Of a DNA stretch of 51,706 nucleotides, positions 1 through 7,949 are shown in pieces (the first letter of the stretch is position 1; the number at the start of each line of letters is the position of its first letter). Source of the DNA: Lachnospiraceae bacterium (GTDB lineage: Bacteria; Bacillota; Clostridia; Lachnospirales; Lachnospiraceae); assembly GCA_900757195.1 (NCBI GenBank), contig CAAEMZ010000046.1:1-51706 (forward strand), written 5' to 3'. The position numbers and the translations under genes are program-made. The notes under the pieces were generated by a model. That model did not search any database. It was not told the DNA's origin and was given only the letters and a program-made list of their open reading frames with translations.

Positions 1-8
1 ACTTTTAT

Positions 9-37
9 ATCATATCACACGTTCAAGGCTTTGTCAA
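9..37 (-). promoter_or_regulatory. Downstream promoter of a leftward tandem pair
   Basis: On the minus strand a perfect -35 TTGACA (32-37) is separated by 17 bases from -10 TATGAT (9-14), preceded by TGA. It fires off the left edge. It lies 94 bp downstream of an equally good promoter; such tandem sigma-A promoters are typical of rRNA operons in Firmicutes. The transcribed gene itself is not in the window. Confidence 0.75.
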
Positions 38-102
38 CAACTTTTTTATTTTTTTAAGTTGTTTGTTTCAACTCTGTTTCGCTTTCATGCGACAGCTTTG
101 TT

Positions 103-131
103 ATAATATCATCTCCGAAAGGTTTTGTCAA
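103..131 (-). promoter_or_regulatory. Upstream promoter of a leftward tandem pair
   Basis: Minus-strand -35 TTGACA (126-131), 17-base spacer, -10 TATTAT (103-108). It is the first of two strong promoters reading out of the window to the left and lies just beyond the putative radA terminator, so it starts a new transcription unit. The pairing and strength suggest a stable-RNA operon. Confidence 0.75.
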
Positions 132-157
132 CATCTTTTTCAAATTTTTTAATCAAA

Positions 158-198
158 AGAAAAAACTTCGAAATATCTGCCATTTATCCCCGAAAGTT
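158..198 (-). terminator. Probable intrinsic terminator after radA
   Basis: Minus-strand transcript: AACTT-t-CG pairs with CG-AAGTT around a loop of about 20 bases and is followed by a T-rich run. The stem has a one-base bulge and is only moderately strong. It sits 35 bp after the radA stop and before the leftward tandem promoters. Confidence 0.5.
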
Positions 199-232
199 GT
201 ATCCAATTTGTTTTAATTGCGTCTGTATTGTT

Positions 233-1606
233 TTAAGCAGTTTTATTTCCTTGCAGCACATGGATCAGCTCTCGTATGCTCTGTACACCAATACATTCAA
301 TTCCCTTAACATCGATGCCGCTCATATTAACTTTCGGAAGAATACATCTGGAAAATCCAAGTTTTTTCGCCTCCTGAACACACTGAACCGCCATGTTGAC
401 GCCCCGGACTTCGCCTGAAAGTCCAACTTCACCGAAAACCACCGTATTTTCATCCACCGGAAAATCTTTATAGCTCGACACAATGGCCGCAATCACCGCC
501 AGATCCAATGCCGGTGCGTTCAGCTTCATTCCCCCGGCAATATTCACATAGGCATCCCAGTTGGATAGAGAAAGACCCATTCTTTTTTCAATGACTGCCA
601 TCAGAAGATTGATCCGGTTATAGTCCATTCCCGCAGCGGTTCTTCGCGGCATATTAAAGTTCGTTCTGCATACCAGGGCCTGAACCTCAACCATCACCGG
701 ACGGGTTCCTTCCATCAGACATGCGACCACAGAACCTGACGCCCCTTCCGGCCGGCCATCCAGCAAATACCGGGAAGGGTTTAAAACTTCCTTTAACCCA
801 TCCTGAGCCATTTCAAAAACACCAATTTCATTGGTGGAACCAAAACGGTTTTTCACACTCCGGAGTATACGGTAAAGGGCATGGCGCTCCCCTTCAAAGT
901 ACAGTACCGTATCCACCATATGCTCCAGCACTCTCGGCCCTGCCACAACCCCTTCTTTTGTCACGTGCCCAACGATAAATACCGTCACGCCCAGACTTTT
1001 GGCAATCCGCATAAACACGCCGGTAGATTCCCGTACCTGAGTCACACTCCCCGGTGCAGAACTCACATCGCCCTTGCACATTGTTTGAATCGAGTCAATA
1101 ACCACCAGCTCCGGCTTTACCCGCTCAATGACCGTCTGAATCGTCTCTAAATCCGTTTCACAGAGCATCATTAAATCGCCGGAAAACTTTCCCAGCCGGT
1201 CCGCGCGTATTTTTATCTGCTGCAGAGACTCCTCGCCGGAAATATAAAGTACCTTTTTTTTATCCGAAACCATCCGAAGGCACATCTGCAGAAGCAGGGT
1301 GGATTTTCCAATTCCCGGATCTCCGCCCACCAGCACCATCGAACCGGAGACGATTCCGCCGCCCAGTACCCGGTCGAGTTCCTGGATTCCCGTCGTCATC
1401 CGAACGCTGTCCTCTCCGCTCACCTTTGAAAGCATCGTCGGTTCTCTCCGGTCTCCTGCCGAATGTTTCCTGTGACCGGATGAAGTCACCGTCACCGCCT
1501 CTTCAACAAACGTATTCCATTCTCTGCATCCCGGACACTGGCCCATCCATTTTGCAGATTCATATCCGCAGGACTGACAAAAAAATATACTCTTCCCTTT
1601 AGCCAT
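233..1606 (-). CDS. radA: DNA repair protein RadA
   Basis: RadA is a RecA-like ATPase/helicase that helps process recombination intermediates and branch migration. The sequence has the N-terminal zinc finger (CQSCGYESAKWMGQCPGC), Walker A GGDPGIGKST, the RadA-specific KNRFGSTNEIGVFEM motif and a C-terminal Lon-like domain (AGGMKLNAPALDLAV), all in family order. The open frame extends 26 codons further upstream, but the ATG at 1606 is preceded by TAAGGAG at good spacing and gives the standard RadA N-terminus, so I start there (457 aa, normal for the family). It is the last gene of the clpC cluster; an intrinsic terminator at 1688-1717 lies between it and the preceding gene, so expression may depend on read-through or an unseen promoter. 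Confidence 0.97.
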   Translation of the reverse strand: MAKGKSIFFCQSCGYESAKWMGQCPGCREWNTFVEEAVTVTSSGHRKHSAGDRREPTMLSKVSGEDSVRMTTGIQELDRVLGGGIVSGSMVLVGGDPGIGKSTLLLQMCLRMVSDKKKVLYISGEESLQQIKIRADRLGKFSGDLMMLCETDLETIQTVIERVKPELVVIDSIQTMCKGDVSSAPGSVTQVRESTGVFMRIAKSLGVTVFIVGHVTKEGVVAGPRVLEHMVDTVLYFEGERHALYRILRSVKNRFGSTNEIGVFEMAQDGLKEVLNPSRYLLDGRPEGASGSVVACLMEGTRPVMVEVQALVCRTNFNMPRRTAAGMDYNRINLLMAVIEKRMGLSLSNWDAYVNIAGGMKLNAPALDLAVIAAIVSSYKDFPVDENTVVFGEVGLSGEVRGVNMAVQCVQEAKKLGFSRCILPKVNMSGIDVKGIECIGVQSIRELIHVLQGNKTA

Positions 1607-1687
1607 AGTGATTCTCCTTATCAAACAAAATGCACATCCCCCATCGGGAAACTTTATGTTACAGGAAGAACTCCGCTTTCCCATAAC

Positions 1688-1717
1688 ATAAAAAGGCTGC
1701 CACTTCCGTGACAGCCG
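1688..1717 (-). terminator. Intrinsic terminator between the 136-aa gene and radA
   Basis: Minus-strand stem GGCTGTCAC / GTGGCAGCC (one G-T pair) with a GGAA tetraloop, followed by TTTTT. It lies 19 bp after the stop of the 136-aa gene and 80 bp before the radA start, so it would reduce radA expression from upstream promoters. Confidence 0.8.
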
Positions 1718-1735
1718 GATTTTATCTAAGATTGC

Positions 1736-2146
1736 TTATCTTTTTTTAACAACAACCTTCTGTGGTCTGCCGTTAAACTCGATACCAAGCACCAGCTTTC
1801 CTCCGAGGTTTGTCTTCATGCCGCCGATATGAAAACCATCAATAAGCACTTCGTATTCATTTTCTGCTTCAAGTTCCAGAGTTACCTGAGCCTGTTCTTC
1901 CCCTTCAACGGTGAAATCCACTTCATTTGCTGTAACCTTCATATGATGGACCGCAGTTCCCGGTACAGATTCATATACGAAAGATTCGTTCTTCTCCAGT
2001 TTCGTAATTTCTTTAAATGTCTTTACTTTATAGCTGTCTCCCTGAAATTCAAATCCGGATAATTTAGATTTCTGATCTAACGTATAATCGCCAAAACTTA
2101 ATGTTCCGTCAGATTCTGAACGAATCAATTCACTAATCACTGCCAT
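1736..2146 (-). CDS. Conserved hypothetical protein, beta-rich, between clpC and radA
   Basis: A 136-residue acidic soluble protein with no signal peptide or membrane segment. It starts MAVISELIRSESDGTLSFGD and is rich in alternating hydrophobic/charged strands, suggesting an all-beta fold. I recall very similar short proteins in Lachnospiraceae carrying the automatic label 'endosialidase', but I see no sialidase motif (no Asp-box) and do not support that function. The start has AGGAGG 10 bases upstream. It lies between clpC (93 bp away) and radA on the same strand and is followed by a clear terminator, so it is probably the end of a gntR-clpC transcript or a small unit of its own. Function unknown. 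Confidence 0.85.
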   Translation of the reverse strand: MAVISELIRSESDGTLSFGDYTLDQKSKLSGFEFQGDSYKVKTFKEITKLEKNESFVYESVPGTAVHHMKVTANEVDFTVEGEEQAQVTLELEAENEYEVLIDGFHIGGMKTNLGGKLVLGIEFNGRPQKVVVKKR

Positions 2147-2239
2147 TGTATTTTATCCTCCTAAATAAGAACACTGTTTTATCTATACAGTATGACTTAT
2201 GTTTTTATTGTAGTTTTTATTATATATTATTTTTTGTAT

Positions 2240-4690
2240 TTATGCCATACCATTCGGCGAGTTTATAGAAATTTTAATTTCTTTGCCGGAGAGTGTCAGA
2301 CGAATCTGATCTCCCTTATGGATTCTTCCGCTGAGAATTTCTTCCGCCAGCATATCCTCCACTTTGTTTTGAATCACCCGGCGCAGCGGTCTGGCGCCAT
2401 AAACCGGATCAAACCCTGTTTCTGCAAGCATCCGGAGCACGCCCTCGGAGGTATGCAGTTCAATCCCCATATACTCCCGGGCCCTGGCTGAAATTTCATT
2501 CATCATAATGGCCACAATCTTTCGGATGTGCTCCTGTGTCAGCGAATGGAAAACAATGATATCATCAATCCGGTTAATAAATTCCGGCTTAAAAATATGT
2601 TTTACTTCTTCCATGACCGAAGCTTTCATCCGGTTATAGTCGGCTTTTTCGTCGTTATCGGATAAAAATCCAAGTTTTTTCGGCGATATAATGCTCGACG
2701 CTCCCGCATTCGATGTCATAATAATGACGGTATTTTTAAAATCCACACGGCGTCCCTGGGAATCGGTAATATGACCGTCATCCAGCACCTGCAGTAAAAT
2801 ATTAAACACATCCGGGTGGGCCTTTTCAATTTCGTCAAAAAGAAGAATCGAATACGGGTTCCGCCGTACCTGTTCGCTGAGCTGTCCGCCCTCATCGTAT
2901 CCCACATATCCCGGAGGCGATCCGATCAGTTTGGAAACACTGTGTTTTTCCATATATTCAGACATATCCATACGGATAATACTGCTTTCCGAACCGAACA
3001 TAGCCTCAGCGAGCGCCTTGGAAAGCTCCGTTTTTCCCACACCGGTAGGTCCGAGAAATAAAAAGGAGCCAATCGGGCGTTTCGGATCCTTTAAGCCAAC
3101 CCGGCCTCGTCGGATCGCCTTCGCCACGGCTGTTACTGCCTCGTCCTGGCCAATGACCCGCCGATGCAGGGTGAATTCCAGACGCATCAGCCGTTCGGAT
3201 TCCTTTTCTTCCAACTGTTTCACAGGAATCTTCGTCCAGCTTGAAACCACATCGGCAATATCCCTTGAAAAAACCGTCACCTTCCGTTTGTTCCGGCGTC
3301 CGGCGCTGCGCTGCAGGCTGGCCATCTCCGAAGAAAGAAGCTTCTGATCCTGCTGAAGCTCCGATGCCCTTTCCATATTTCCGGAAATAATGGCATTTTC
3401 AATCGCTTCCTGGAGTTCGTCCATCTGTTTTGACATCTGATGGATTTCTGTCGTAAATGTCATCGATGAAAGCTTTACCTTGGCGGATGCCTCATCAATC
3501 AGGTCAATCGCCTTATCCGGAAGAAACCGGTCGTTGATATAGCGGCTCGACATCTTCACCGCCGTTTCCAGCGCCTCGTCTGAAATGGTCACCTGATGAT
3601 GTTTTTCATAAGCTTCACGCAGCCCTTTTAAAATCTCAATTGTCTCCGCCTCTGTCGGTTCATTCGTCATCACCGGCTGAAACCGCCGTTCCAAAGCCGC
3701 ATCTTTTTCAATATATTTCCGATATTCATCAATGGTCGTCGCACCAATGACCTGAATCTCGCCCCGGGCAAGGGATGGCTTCAGGATATTCGAAGCATCC
3801 AGAGCGCCTTCCGCACCTCCGGCTCCGATAATCGTATGAATTTCATCAATAAAAAGTAATACACGGCCGTCACTTTTCACTTCGGAGATGAGTTTTTTAA
3901 TCCGTTCCTCAAATTCTCCACGGTATTTCGAACCGGCGACCATGCCGGACAAATCCAGTGTCATCAACCGTTTGTCCCGAATCGTATCCGGTACATTGCC
4001 CTCTGCGATCCGTGCCGCCAGCCCTTCAACGACCGCCGTTTTTCCAACGCCCGGCTCACCGATGAGGCAGGGATTATTTTTCGTCCGCCGGCTCAGGATC
4101 TGAATCACCCGGCGGATTTCATCCTCTCTGCCAATGACCGGGTCCAGTTTTCCCTCCGCAGCCATCTTCGTCAGATCCATGCTGTAAAGATCCAGTGCCG
4201 AAGGCCTGTCTCCGCCGGTGTTTCTCTCAGACATATAATCTTTGGCCGCAGCCGCATCCATGCCCATGGCAGCCAGTAATTCGGAATAAATCTTCTGAAG
4301 GCTGACGCCCAGTGTATTCAAAAGCCGCAAAGCGATACAATCTTTTTCCCTCAGCAGCGCAATGAGCAGATGCTCCGTACCGATCCGCGTCTGGTTCAGG
4401 CGCAGAGCTTCACGGCTGCTGCATTCCAACACCCGCCGGGCTCTCGGCGTATAATCGGCCACTTCGCCCATCACACCGTCACTGTCATTAATCAACTGCT
4501 CGATCAGACGGAGCACCTGAGCCTCCGTCACTTCGTTCTGCCGAAGAATCTGAGATGCAAGACCTTCCGATGACCGGATCAGCCCAAGCATTAAATGTTC
4601 TGTTCCCACATAATCATGCTGCAGCTCCTCAGCTATGTCCCTGGCATACTCAATGGCTTTTTCTGCCTGTCGTGTCAAACGATACTGCAT
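2240..4690 (-). CDS. clpC: ATP-dependent Clp protease ATP-binding subunit ClpC
   Basis: ClpC is an HSP100 unfoldase that feeds proteins to ClpP. Visible in order: two Clp_N repeats (residues about 1-145), first AAA+ module with Walker A GEPGVGKT (about 211-218) and Walker B LLFIDEIHT, a middle domain with a UVR-like helix pair (AIISGNMERASELQQ), then a second AAA+ module with GPTGVGKT and the C-terminal ClpB_D2-small domain. Length 816 aa is normal. The frame opens six bases earlier at a TTG, but AGGAGG sits directly against that TTG, so the ATG at 4690 is the start. It follows a GntR regulator by 14 bp. ctsR, mcsA and mcsB, the usual Bacillus neighbours, are absent here. Confidence 0.97.
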   Translation of the reverse strand: MQYRLTRQAEKAIEYARDIAEELQHDYVGTEHLMLGLIRSSEGLASQILRQNEVTEAQVLRLIEQLINDSDGVMGEVADYTPRARRVLECSSREALRLNQTRIGTEHLLIALLREKDCIALRLLNTLGVSLQKIYSELLAAMGMDAAAAKDYMSERNTGGDRPSALDLYSMDLTKMAAEGKLDPVIGREDEIRRVIQILSRRTKNNPCLIGEPGVGKTAVVEGLAARIAEGNVPDTIRDKRLMTLDLSGMVAGSKYRGEFEERIKKLISEVKSDGRVLLFIDEIHTIIGAGGAEGALDASNILKPSLARGEIQVIGATTIDEYRKYIEKDAALERRFQPVMTNEPTEAETIEILKGLREAYEKHHQVTISDEALETAVKMSSRYINDRFLPDKAIDLIDEASAKVKLSSMTFTTEIHQMSKQMDELQEAIENAIISGNMERASELQQDQKLLSSEMASLQRSAGRRNKRKVTVFSRDIADVVSSWTKIPVKQLEEKESERLMRLEFTLHRRVIGQDEAVTAVAKAIRRGRVGLKDPKRPIGSFLFLGPTGVGKTELSKALAEAMFGSESSIIRMDMSEYMEKHSVSKLIGSPPGYVGYDEGGQLSEQVRRNPYSILLFDEIEKAHPDVFNILLQVLDDGHITDSQGRRVDFKNTVIIMTSNAGASSIISPKKLGFLSDNDEKADYNRMKASVMEEVKHIFKPEFINRIDDIIVFHSLTQEHIRKIVAIMMNEISARAREYMGIELHTSEGVLRMLAETGFDPVYGARPLRRVIQNKVEDMLAEEILSGRIHKGDQIRLTLSGKEIKISINSPNGMA

Positions 4691-4704
4691 AATCAACCTC
4701 CTGT

Positions 4705-5106
4705 TTACTCGCTTCTGTCCGATTCATCCCAGATTCCCCGGGCAAATGAATCATAAATGGCATCCACCATCTCATGCACTTCTTCTCTGTCCACATTCTT
4801 ACATATCGCTTCCGCAAGCACGGATTGGAGCATCCCCATAATCTGCCGGGAAGCCATCACCTGATCGTAATCGATGGCGATCACTGCGCCTTTGCGCCGG
4901 TCCAGTTTGATATAACCTTCCTGACGCAGCACTGAATAGGCTTTGTTGACCGTATGCATGTTAATACCCACATAATCCGCCAACTGCCGCACAGACGGCA
5001 GCGAATCTCCCACCGCAAGCTGGGATGTGGCAATTCCCATAATAATCTGATTGCGAAGCTGGATATAGATTGCTTCATCACTGTTAAAATCAATTTTAAT
5101 GACCAT
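4705..5106 (-). CDS. GntR family transcriptional regulator, YtrA-like
   Basis: A 133-aa regulator with an N-terminal GntR winged helix-turn-helix (residues about 10-75, including AVGDSLPSVRQLADYVGIN and an NKAYSVLRQEGY recognition segment) and only a short helical C-terminus (about 80-133), which is the YtrA layout rather than FadR/HutC/MocR. It lies 14 bp upstream of clpC on the same strand and is served by a strong promoter with an inverted repeat over the -10 (5144-5162). That suggests autoregulation and co-transcription with clpC, in the position where ctsR sits in Bacillus. The ligand, if any, is unknown. Confidence 0.9.
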   Translation of the reverse strand: MVIKIDFNSDEAIYIQLRNQIIMGIATSQLAVGDSLPSVRQLADYVGINMHTVNKAYSVLRQEGYIKLDRRKGAVIAIDYDQVMASRQIMGMLQSVLAEAICKNVDREEVHEMVDAIYDSFARGIWDESDRSE

Positions 5107-5143
5107 AAAATCACCCGAATTCTATCTCAAAACCGTTACATAT

Positions 5144-5182
5144 GTTATATATATATTATAACAGAGTATCATCATCTGTCAA
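5144..5182 (-). promoter_or_regulatory. gntR-clpC promoter with overlapping inverted repeat
   Basis: Minus strand: -35 TTGACA (5177-5182), 16-base spacer, -10 TATAAT (5155-5160). A palindrome GTTATA-N7-TATAAC (5144-5162) covers the -10 and start-site region and is a good candidate operator for the adjacent GntR protein. The -35 is only 3 bp from the stop codon of the upstream gene. Confidence 0.75.
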
Positions 5183-5185
5183 CAT

Positions 5186-5968
5186 TTATAAATATTCGAG
5201 CATTTCTTTCAGGGATTCAAAAACGCCGTCGGGCTGTACTTCGGAAGCCGCAATATCCGCCCTTTTTGTTTCACCACTCAAAACAAGAATTCCCAGAGCG
5301 CCATTATTGACACCTGTGGCCACATCCGTGTAGATCCGGTCTCCGACAAAGGCAATCTCATCTTTATTATATCCGGTTCTCTGAAGAACCATGTCCAGTG
5401 TTTCCCTGCATGGTTTTCCCAGATAACGCGGCAGAACACCGGTCGATAAGGTGATAGCCGCACATATGGCACCGCAGTCCGGAATAAATCCGGTTTCCGT
5501 CGGACAGTTAATATCTTTATGGGTTGCCAGAAAAACTGCGCCTTCCCGAATATACGTACAGGCCCGTTCCAGTTTTTCATAAGTCAGCGTCATATCGAAA
5601 CCGATAACAACAACCTCCGGTTTTTCTTCCGTCAGACAGATGCCTTCCTCCCGGAAAACCGCTTCCAGCGCCGGAGTGCCGACCAGATACACTTTTTTTC
5701 CCGGATATTTACTTTTCAGATATGCCGCGGTCACATCACCGGAGGTCATAATCTGATCCTTTGTGATCGGACAGTCCATAGCCGTAAGCTTTTCTATATA
5801 CATACTGCCGTTTTTTGATGAATTATTCGTGAAAAAAATAAAATCCCTTCCGGTCTCCTTTACCTTATGGATAAAATCCAAAGCGCCGTCTATGCGCCGG
5901 TCACCGAGATAAAAAGTACCGTCCATATCCAGCACAAATAATTTTACTTTATCTAAAAGCGCTTTCAT
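5186..5968 (-). CDS. HAD-superfamily hydrolase, subfamily IIA (NagD-like)
   Basis: A 260-aa cytoplasmic phosphatase of the NagD/p-nitrophenyl-phosphatase type. HAD motif I is LDMDGTFYLG with both aspartates, motif II is FFTNNSS, and motif IV is VGDRIYTDVATG; the cap domain sits between motifs II and III as in class IIA. Related proteins dephosphorylate sugar or nucleoside monophosphates; the substrate cannot be told from sequence. Two ATGs are six bases apart; the second (5968) has AGGAGG at 7-base spacing and is preferred. It lies after the pur genes with a terminator in the gap and only a 5' leader of about 20 bases after that terminator, so it probably relies on read-through. Confidence 0.88.
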   Translation of the reverse strand: MKALLDKVKLFVLDMDGTFYLGDRRIDGALDFIHKVKETGRDFIFFTNNSSKNGSMYIEKLTAMDCPITKDQIMTSGDVTAAYLKSKYPGKKVYLVGTPALEAVFREEGICLTEEKPEVVVIGFDMTLTYEKLERACTYIREGAVFLATHKDINCPTETGFIPDCGAICAAITLSTGVLPRYLGKPCRETLDMVLQRTGYNKDEIAFVGDRIYTDVATGVNNGALGILVLSGETKRADIAASEVQPDGVFESLKEMLEYL

Positions 5969-5984
5969 TTTCATTCCTCCTGTA

Positions 5985-6020
5985 TGATAAAAAAGAGCCG
6001 ATAATCATCGACTCTTTTTC
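5985..6020 (-). terminator. Intrinsic terminator of the pur operon
   Basis: Inverted repeat of 12 bp with one mismatch (arms 5991-6002 and 6007-6018, 4-base loop). On the minus strand it is followed by a run of T, after purD. A T run on the other side makes it potentially bidirectional. The next gene starts about 20 bases after it. Confidence 0.85.
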
Positions 6021-6045
6021 ATTTGCGTTTATTATACACTATAAT

Positions 6046-7317
6046 TTATGCTTCATCAATAGCTTTTCCGATATCATGGCGCATATATTTATTTTCAAAC
6101 TGTACCCATTCCGTTGCTTTATAGGCATTGGCTCTGGCCGCTTTCAGATTTTCACCCTTTGCCGTAACGCCAAGGACACGGCCGCCGTTGGTAACGATTC
6201 CGGCGTCGGTCCGTTTTGTGCCGGCATGGAAGCAGTAATAGCCTTCATGTTCTTTAAAGGTTTCCAGTCCATGGATGACAAAGCCTTTTTCATAGCTTAC
6301 CGGATAACCATCGGATGCCAGAACAACGCAAACGGCTGCATTATCTTCAAATTCCAGATGAATTTCATCCAGACGTCCGTCGATACATGCCTCAAATACG
6401 TCCACGATATCCGTCTTCATCCGCGGCAGGACAACCTGTGCTTCCGGATCCCCGAAACGTGCATTATATTCCAGTACCTTCGGTCCGTTTTCCGTCAGCA
6501 TCAGTCCGACAAACAGAATACCGACAAAATCCCTGCCTTCCGCCTTCATCGCCGCCATGGTCGGTTTGTAAATATTTTCTTCACAGAAAGCCGCAACTTC
6601 CGGTGTATAGAAAGGACTTGGAGAAAATGTTCCCATACCGCCGGTATTTAATCCCTGGTCACCGTCCTGAGCCCGTTTGTGATCCTGAGCCGAAGTCATC
6701 GGTGTAACATGGGTTCCATCACAGAAACAGAGTACGGAAACTTCCCGTCCGGTCATAAATTCCTCCACAACCATGCGGTTTCCGGCTGTACCGAACTGTT
6801 TATCTTCCATGATCGCCTTCACACCGTCTCTCGCCTCTTCCAGTGTATTACAGATCAGCACACCTTTGCCGAGAGCCAGACCATCTGCCTTTAAAACGAT
6901 TGGCATATTGGCTGTTTCAAGATATTTCAGCGCTTCCTCCGCCGAGTCAAAATTTTCATAGCCCGCTGTCGGAATATTGTATTTTTTCATTAAGTCCTTC
7001 GAAAAGGCTTTGGAACCTTCGATCATCGCCGCCTTCTGTCTCGGTCCGAAAACCCGGAGACCTTTCGCTTCAAAAGCATTGACGATACCGCCGACCAATG
7101 GGTCATCCATGCCGATAATCGTCAAATCGATGCCTTTTTCTACGGCAAAGTCTGTCAGTTTATCAAATTCCATCGCGCCGATATTGACACATTCCGCATA
7201 TTCTTCAATGCCCGCATTTCCCGGTGCACAGTAAATCTTTTCCACACGGCTGCTCTGAGCAACTTTCCACGCAATCGCATGTTCTCTTCCGCCGCTTCCA
7301 ACAATCAGAACTTTCAT
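6046..7317 (-). CDS. purD: Phosphoribosylamine-glycine ligase (GAR synthetase)
   Basis: PurD joins glycine to 5-phosphoribosylamine with ATP, the second step of IMP synthesis. The 423-residue protein has the N-terminal KVLIVGSGGREHAIAWK motif, ATP-grasp core (VLKADGLALGKGV), the PurD signature FGDPEAQVVLPRM and the C-terminal domain, so it is full length. It is the last gene of purKEMND and its ATG overlaps the purN stop (ATGA), implying translational coupling. A terminator follows. Confidence 0.97.
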   Translation of the reverse strand: MKVLIVGSGGREHAIAWKVAQSSRVEKIYCAPGNAGIEEYAECVNIGAMEFDKLTDFAVEKGIDLTIIGMDDPLVGGIVNAFEAKGLRVFGPRQKAAMIEGSKAFSKDLMKKYNIPTAGYENFDSAEEALKYLETANMPIVLKADGLALGKGVLICNTLEEARDGVKAIMEDKQFGTAGNRMVVEEFMTGREVSVLCFCDGTHVTPMTSAQDHKRAQDGDQGLNTGGMGTFSPSPFYTPEVAAFCEENIYKPTMAAMKAEGRDFVGILFVGLMLTENGPKVLEYNARFGDPEAQVVLPRMKTDIVDVFEACIDGRLDEIHLEFEDNAAVCVVLASDGYPVSYEKGFVIHGLETFKEHEGYYCFHAGTKRTDAGIVTNGGRVLGVTAKGENLKAARANAYKATEWVQFENKYMRHDIGKAIDEA

Positions 7318-7949
7318 GCTGTCTCCTCCTCTATAAATGCCACGCCATCAACAACTTTAACCTTTCCGGCCGCAATCAGATCAATGGCCTTCGGCATAAT
7401 CTGCCATTCCGCTTCTTCCATAATCCGGCGCTGCAAAACTTCCGGCGTATCCGTCGGTTTCACTTTCACAGCCTTCTGAAGGATAATCGGTCCCGTATCT
7501 GTGCCTTCATCGACAAAATGAACCGTCGCACCGCTGATTTTGACCCCCCGTGCCAGGGCTGCTTCATGCACCCGAAGCCCGTAATATCCCGTACCACAGA
7601 AGGACGGAATGAGGGACGGATGGATATTAATGATCCGGTTTTTAAATGCCCGGATCATTTCCGGCGGAATCACTACCATAAATCCGGCCAGAACGATCAG
7701 ATCCGGATTCAGATCCGTCAGCGTTCTTAAAAGTGTTTTATTAAAAACTTCACGGCTTTCAAAATCCTTCGGCGAAATGCAGCAGGAAGGGATATTGTGT
7801 TTTTCCGCCCGTTCCAGCGCCTTTGCATTTTTGTTATTTGAAATAACCATGGCAATTTCCGTATTGCGAATAGTTCCGTCTTCAATCCGGTCAATGACAG
7901 CCTGTAAGTTCGTACCGCCGCCGGATACGAGTACCGCGATTCTTAACAT
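7314..7949 (-). CDS. purN: Phosphoribosylglycinamide formyltransferase
   Basis: PurN transfers a formyl group from 10-formyl-tetrahydrofolate to GAR, the third step of IMP synthesis. The sequence shows the N-terminal AVLVSGGGTNLQAVID phosphate-binding motif, the catalytic NIHPSLIPSFCG segment (Asn, His) and the HFVDEGTDTGPII motif containing the catalytic Asp. At 211 aa it is typical. Its ATG lies inside the last codons of purM (7-bp overlap) with AGGAG at proper spacing, and its own stop overlaps purD. Confidence 0.97.
   Translation of the reverse strand: MLRIAVLVSGGGTNLQAVIDRIEDGTIRNTEIAMVISNNKNAKALERAEKHNIPSCCISPKDFESREVFNKTLLRTLTDLNPDLIVLAGFMVVIPPEMIRAFKNRIINIHPSLIPSFCGTGYYGLRVHEAALARGVKISGATVHFVDEGTDTGPIILQKAVKVKPTDTPEVLQRRIMEEAEWQIMPKAIDLIAAGKVKVVDGVAFIEEETA

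Noticed and set aside
29..152. Direct repeat-like TTTGTCAACA at about 31 and 124
   Set aside because: The similarity comes from two copies of the -35 TTGACA with flanking bases, not from a mobile-element or attachment-site repeat.
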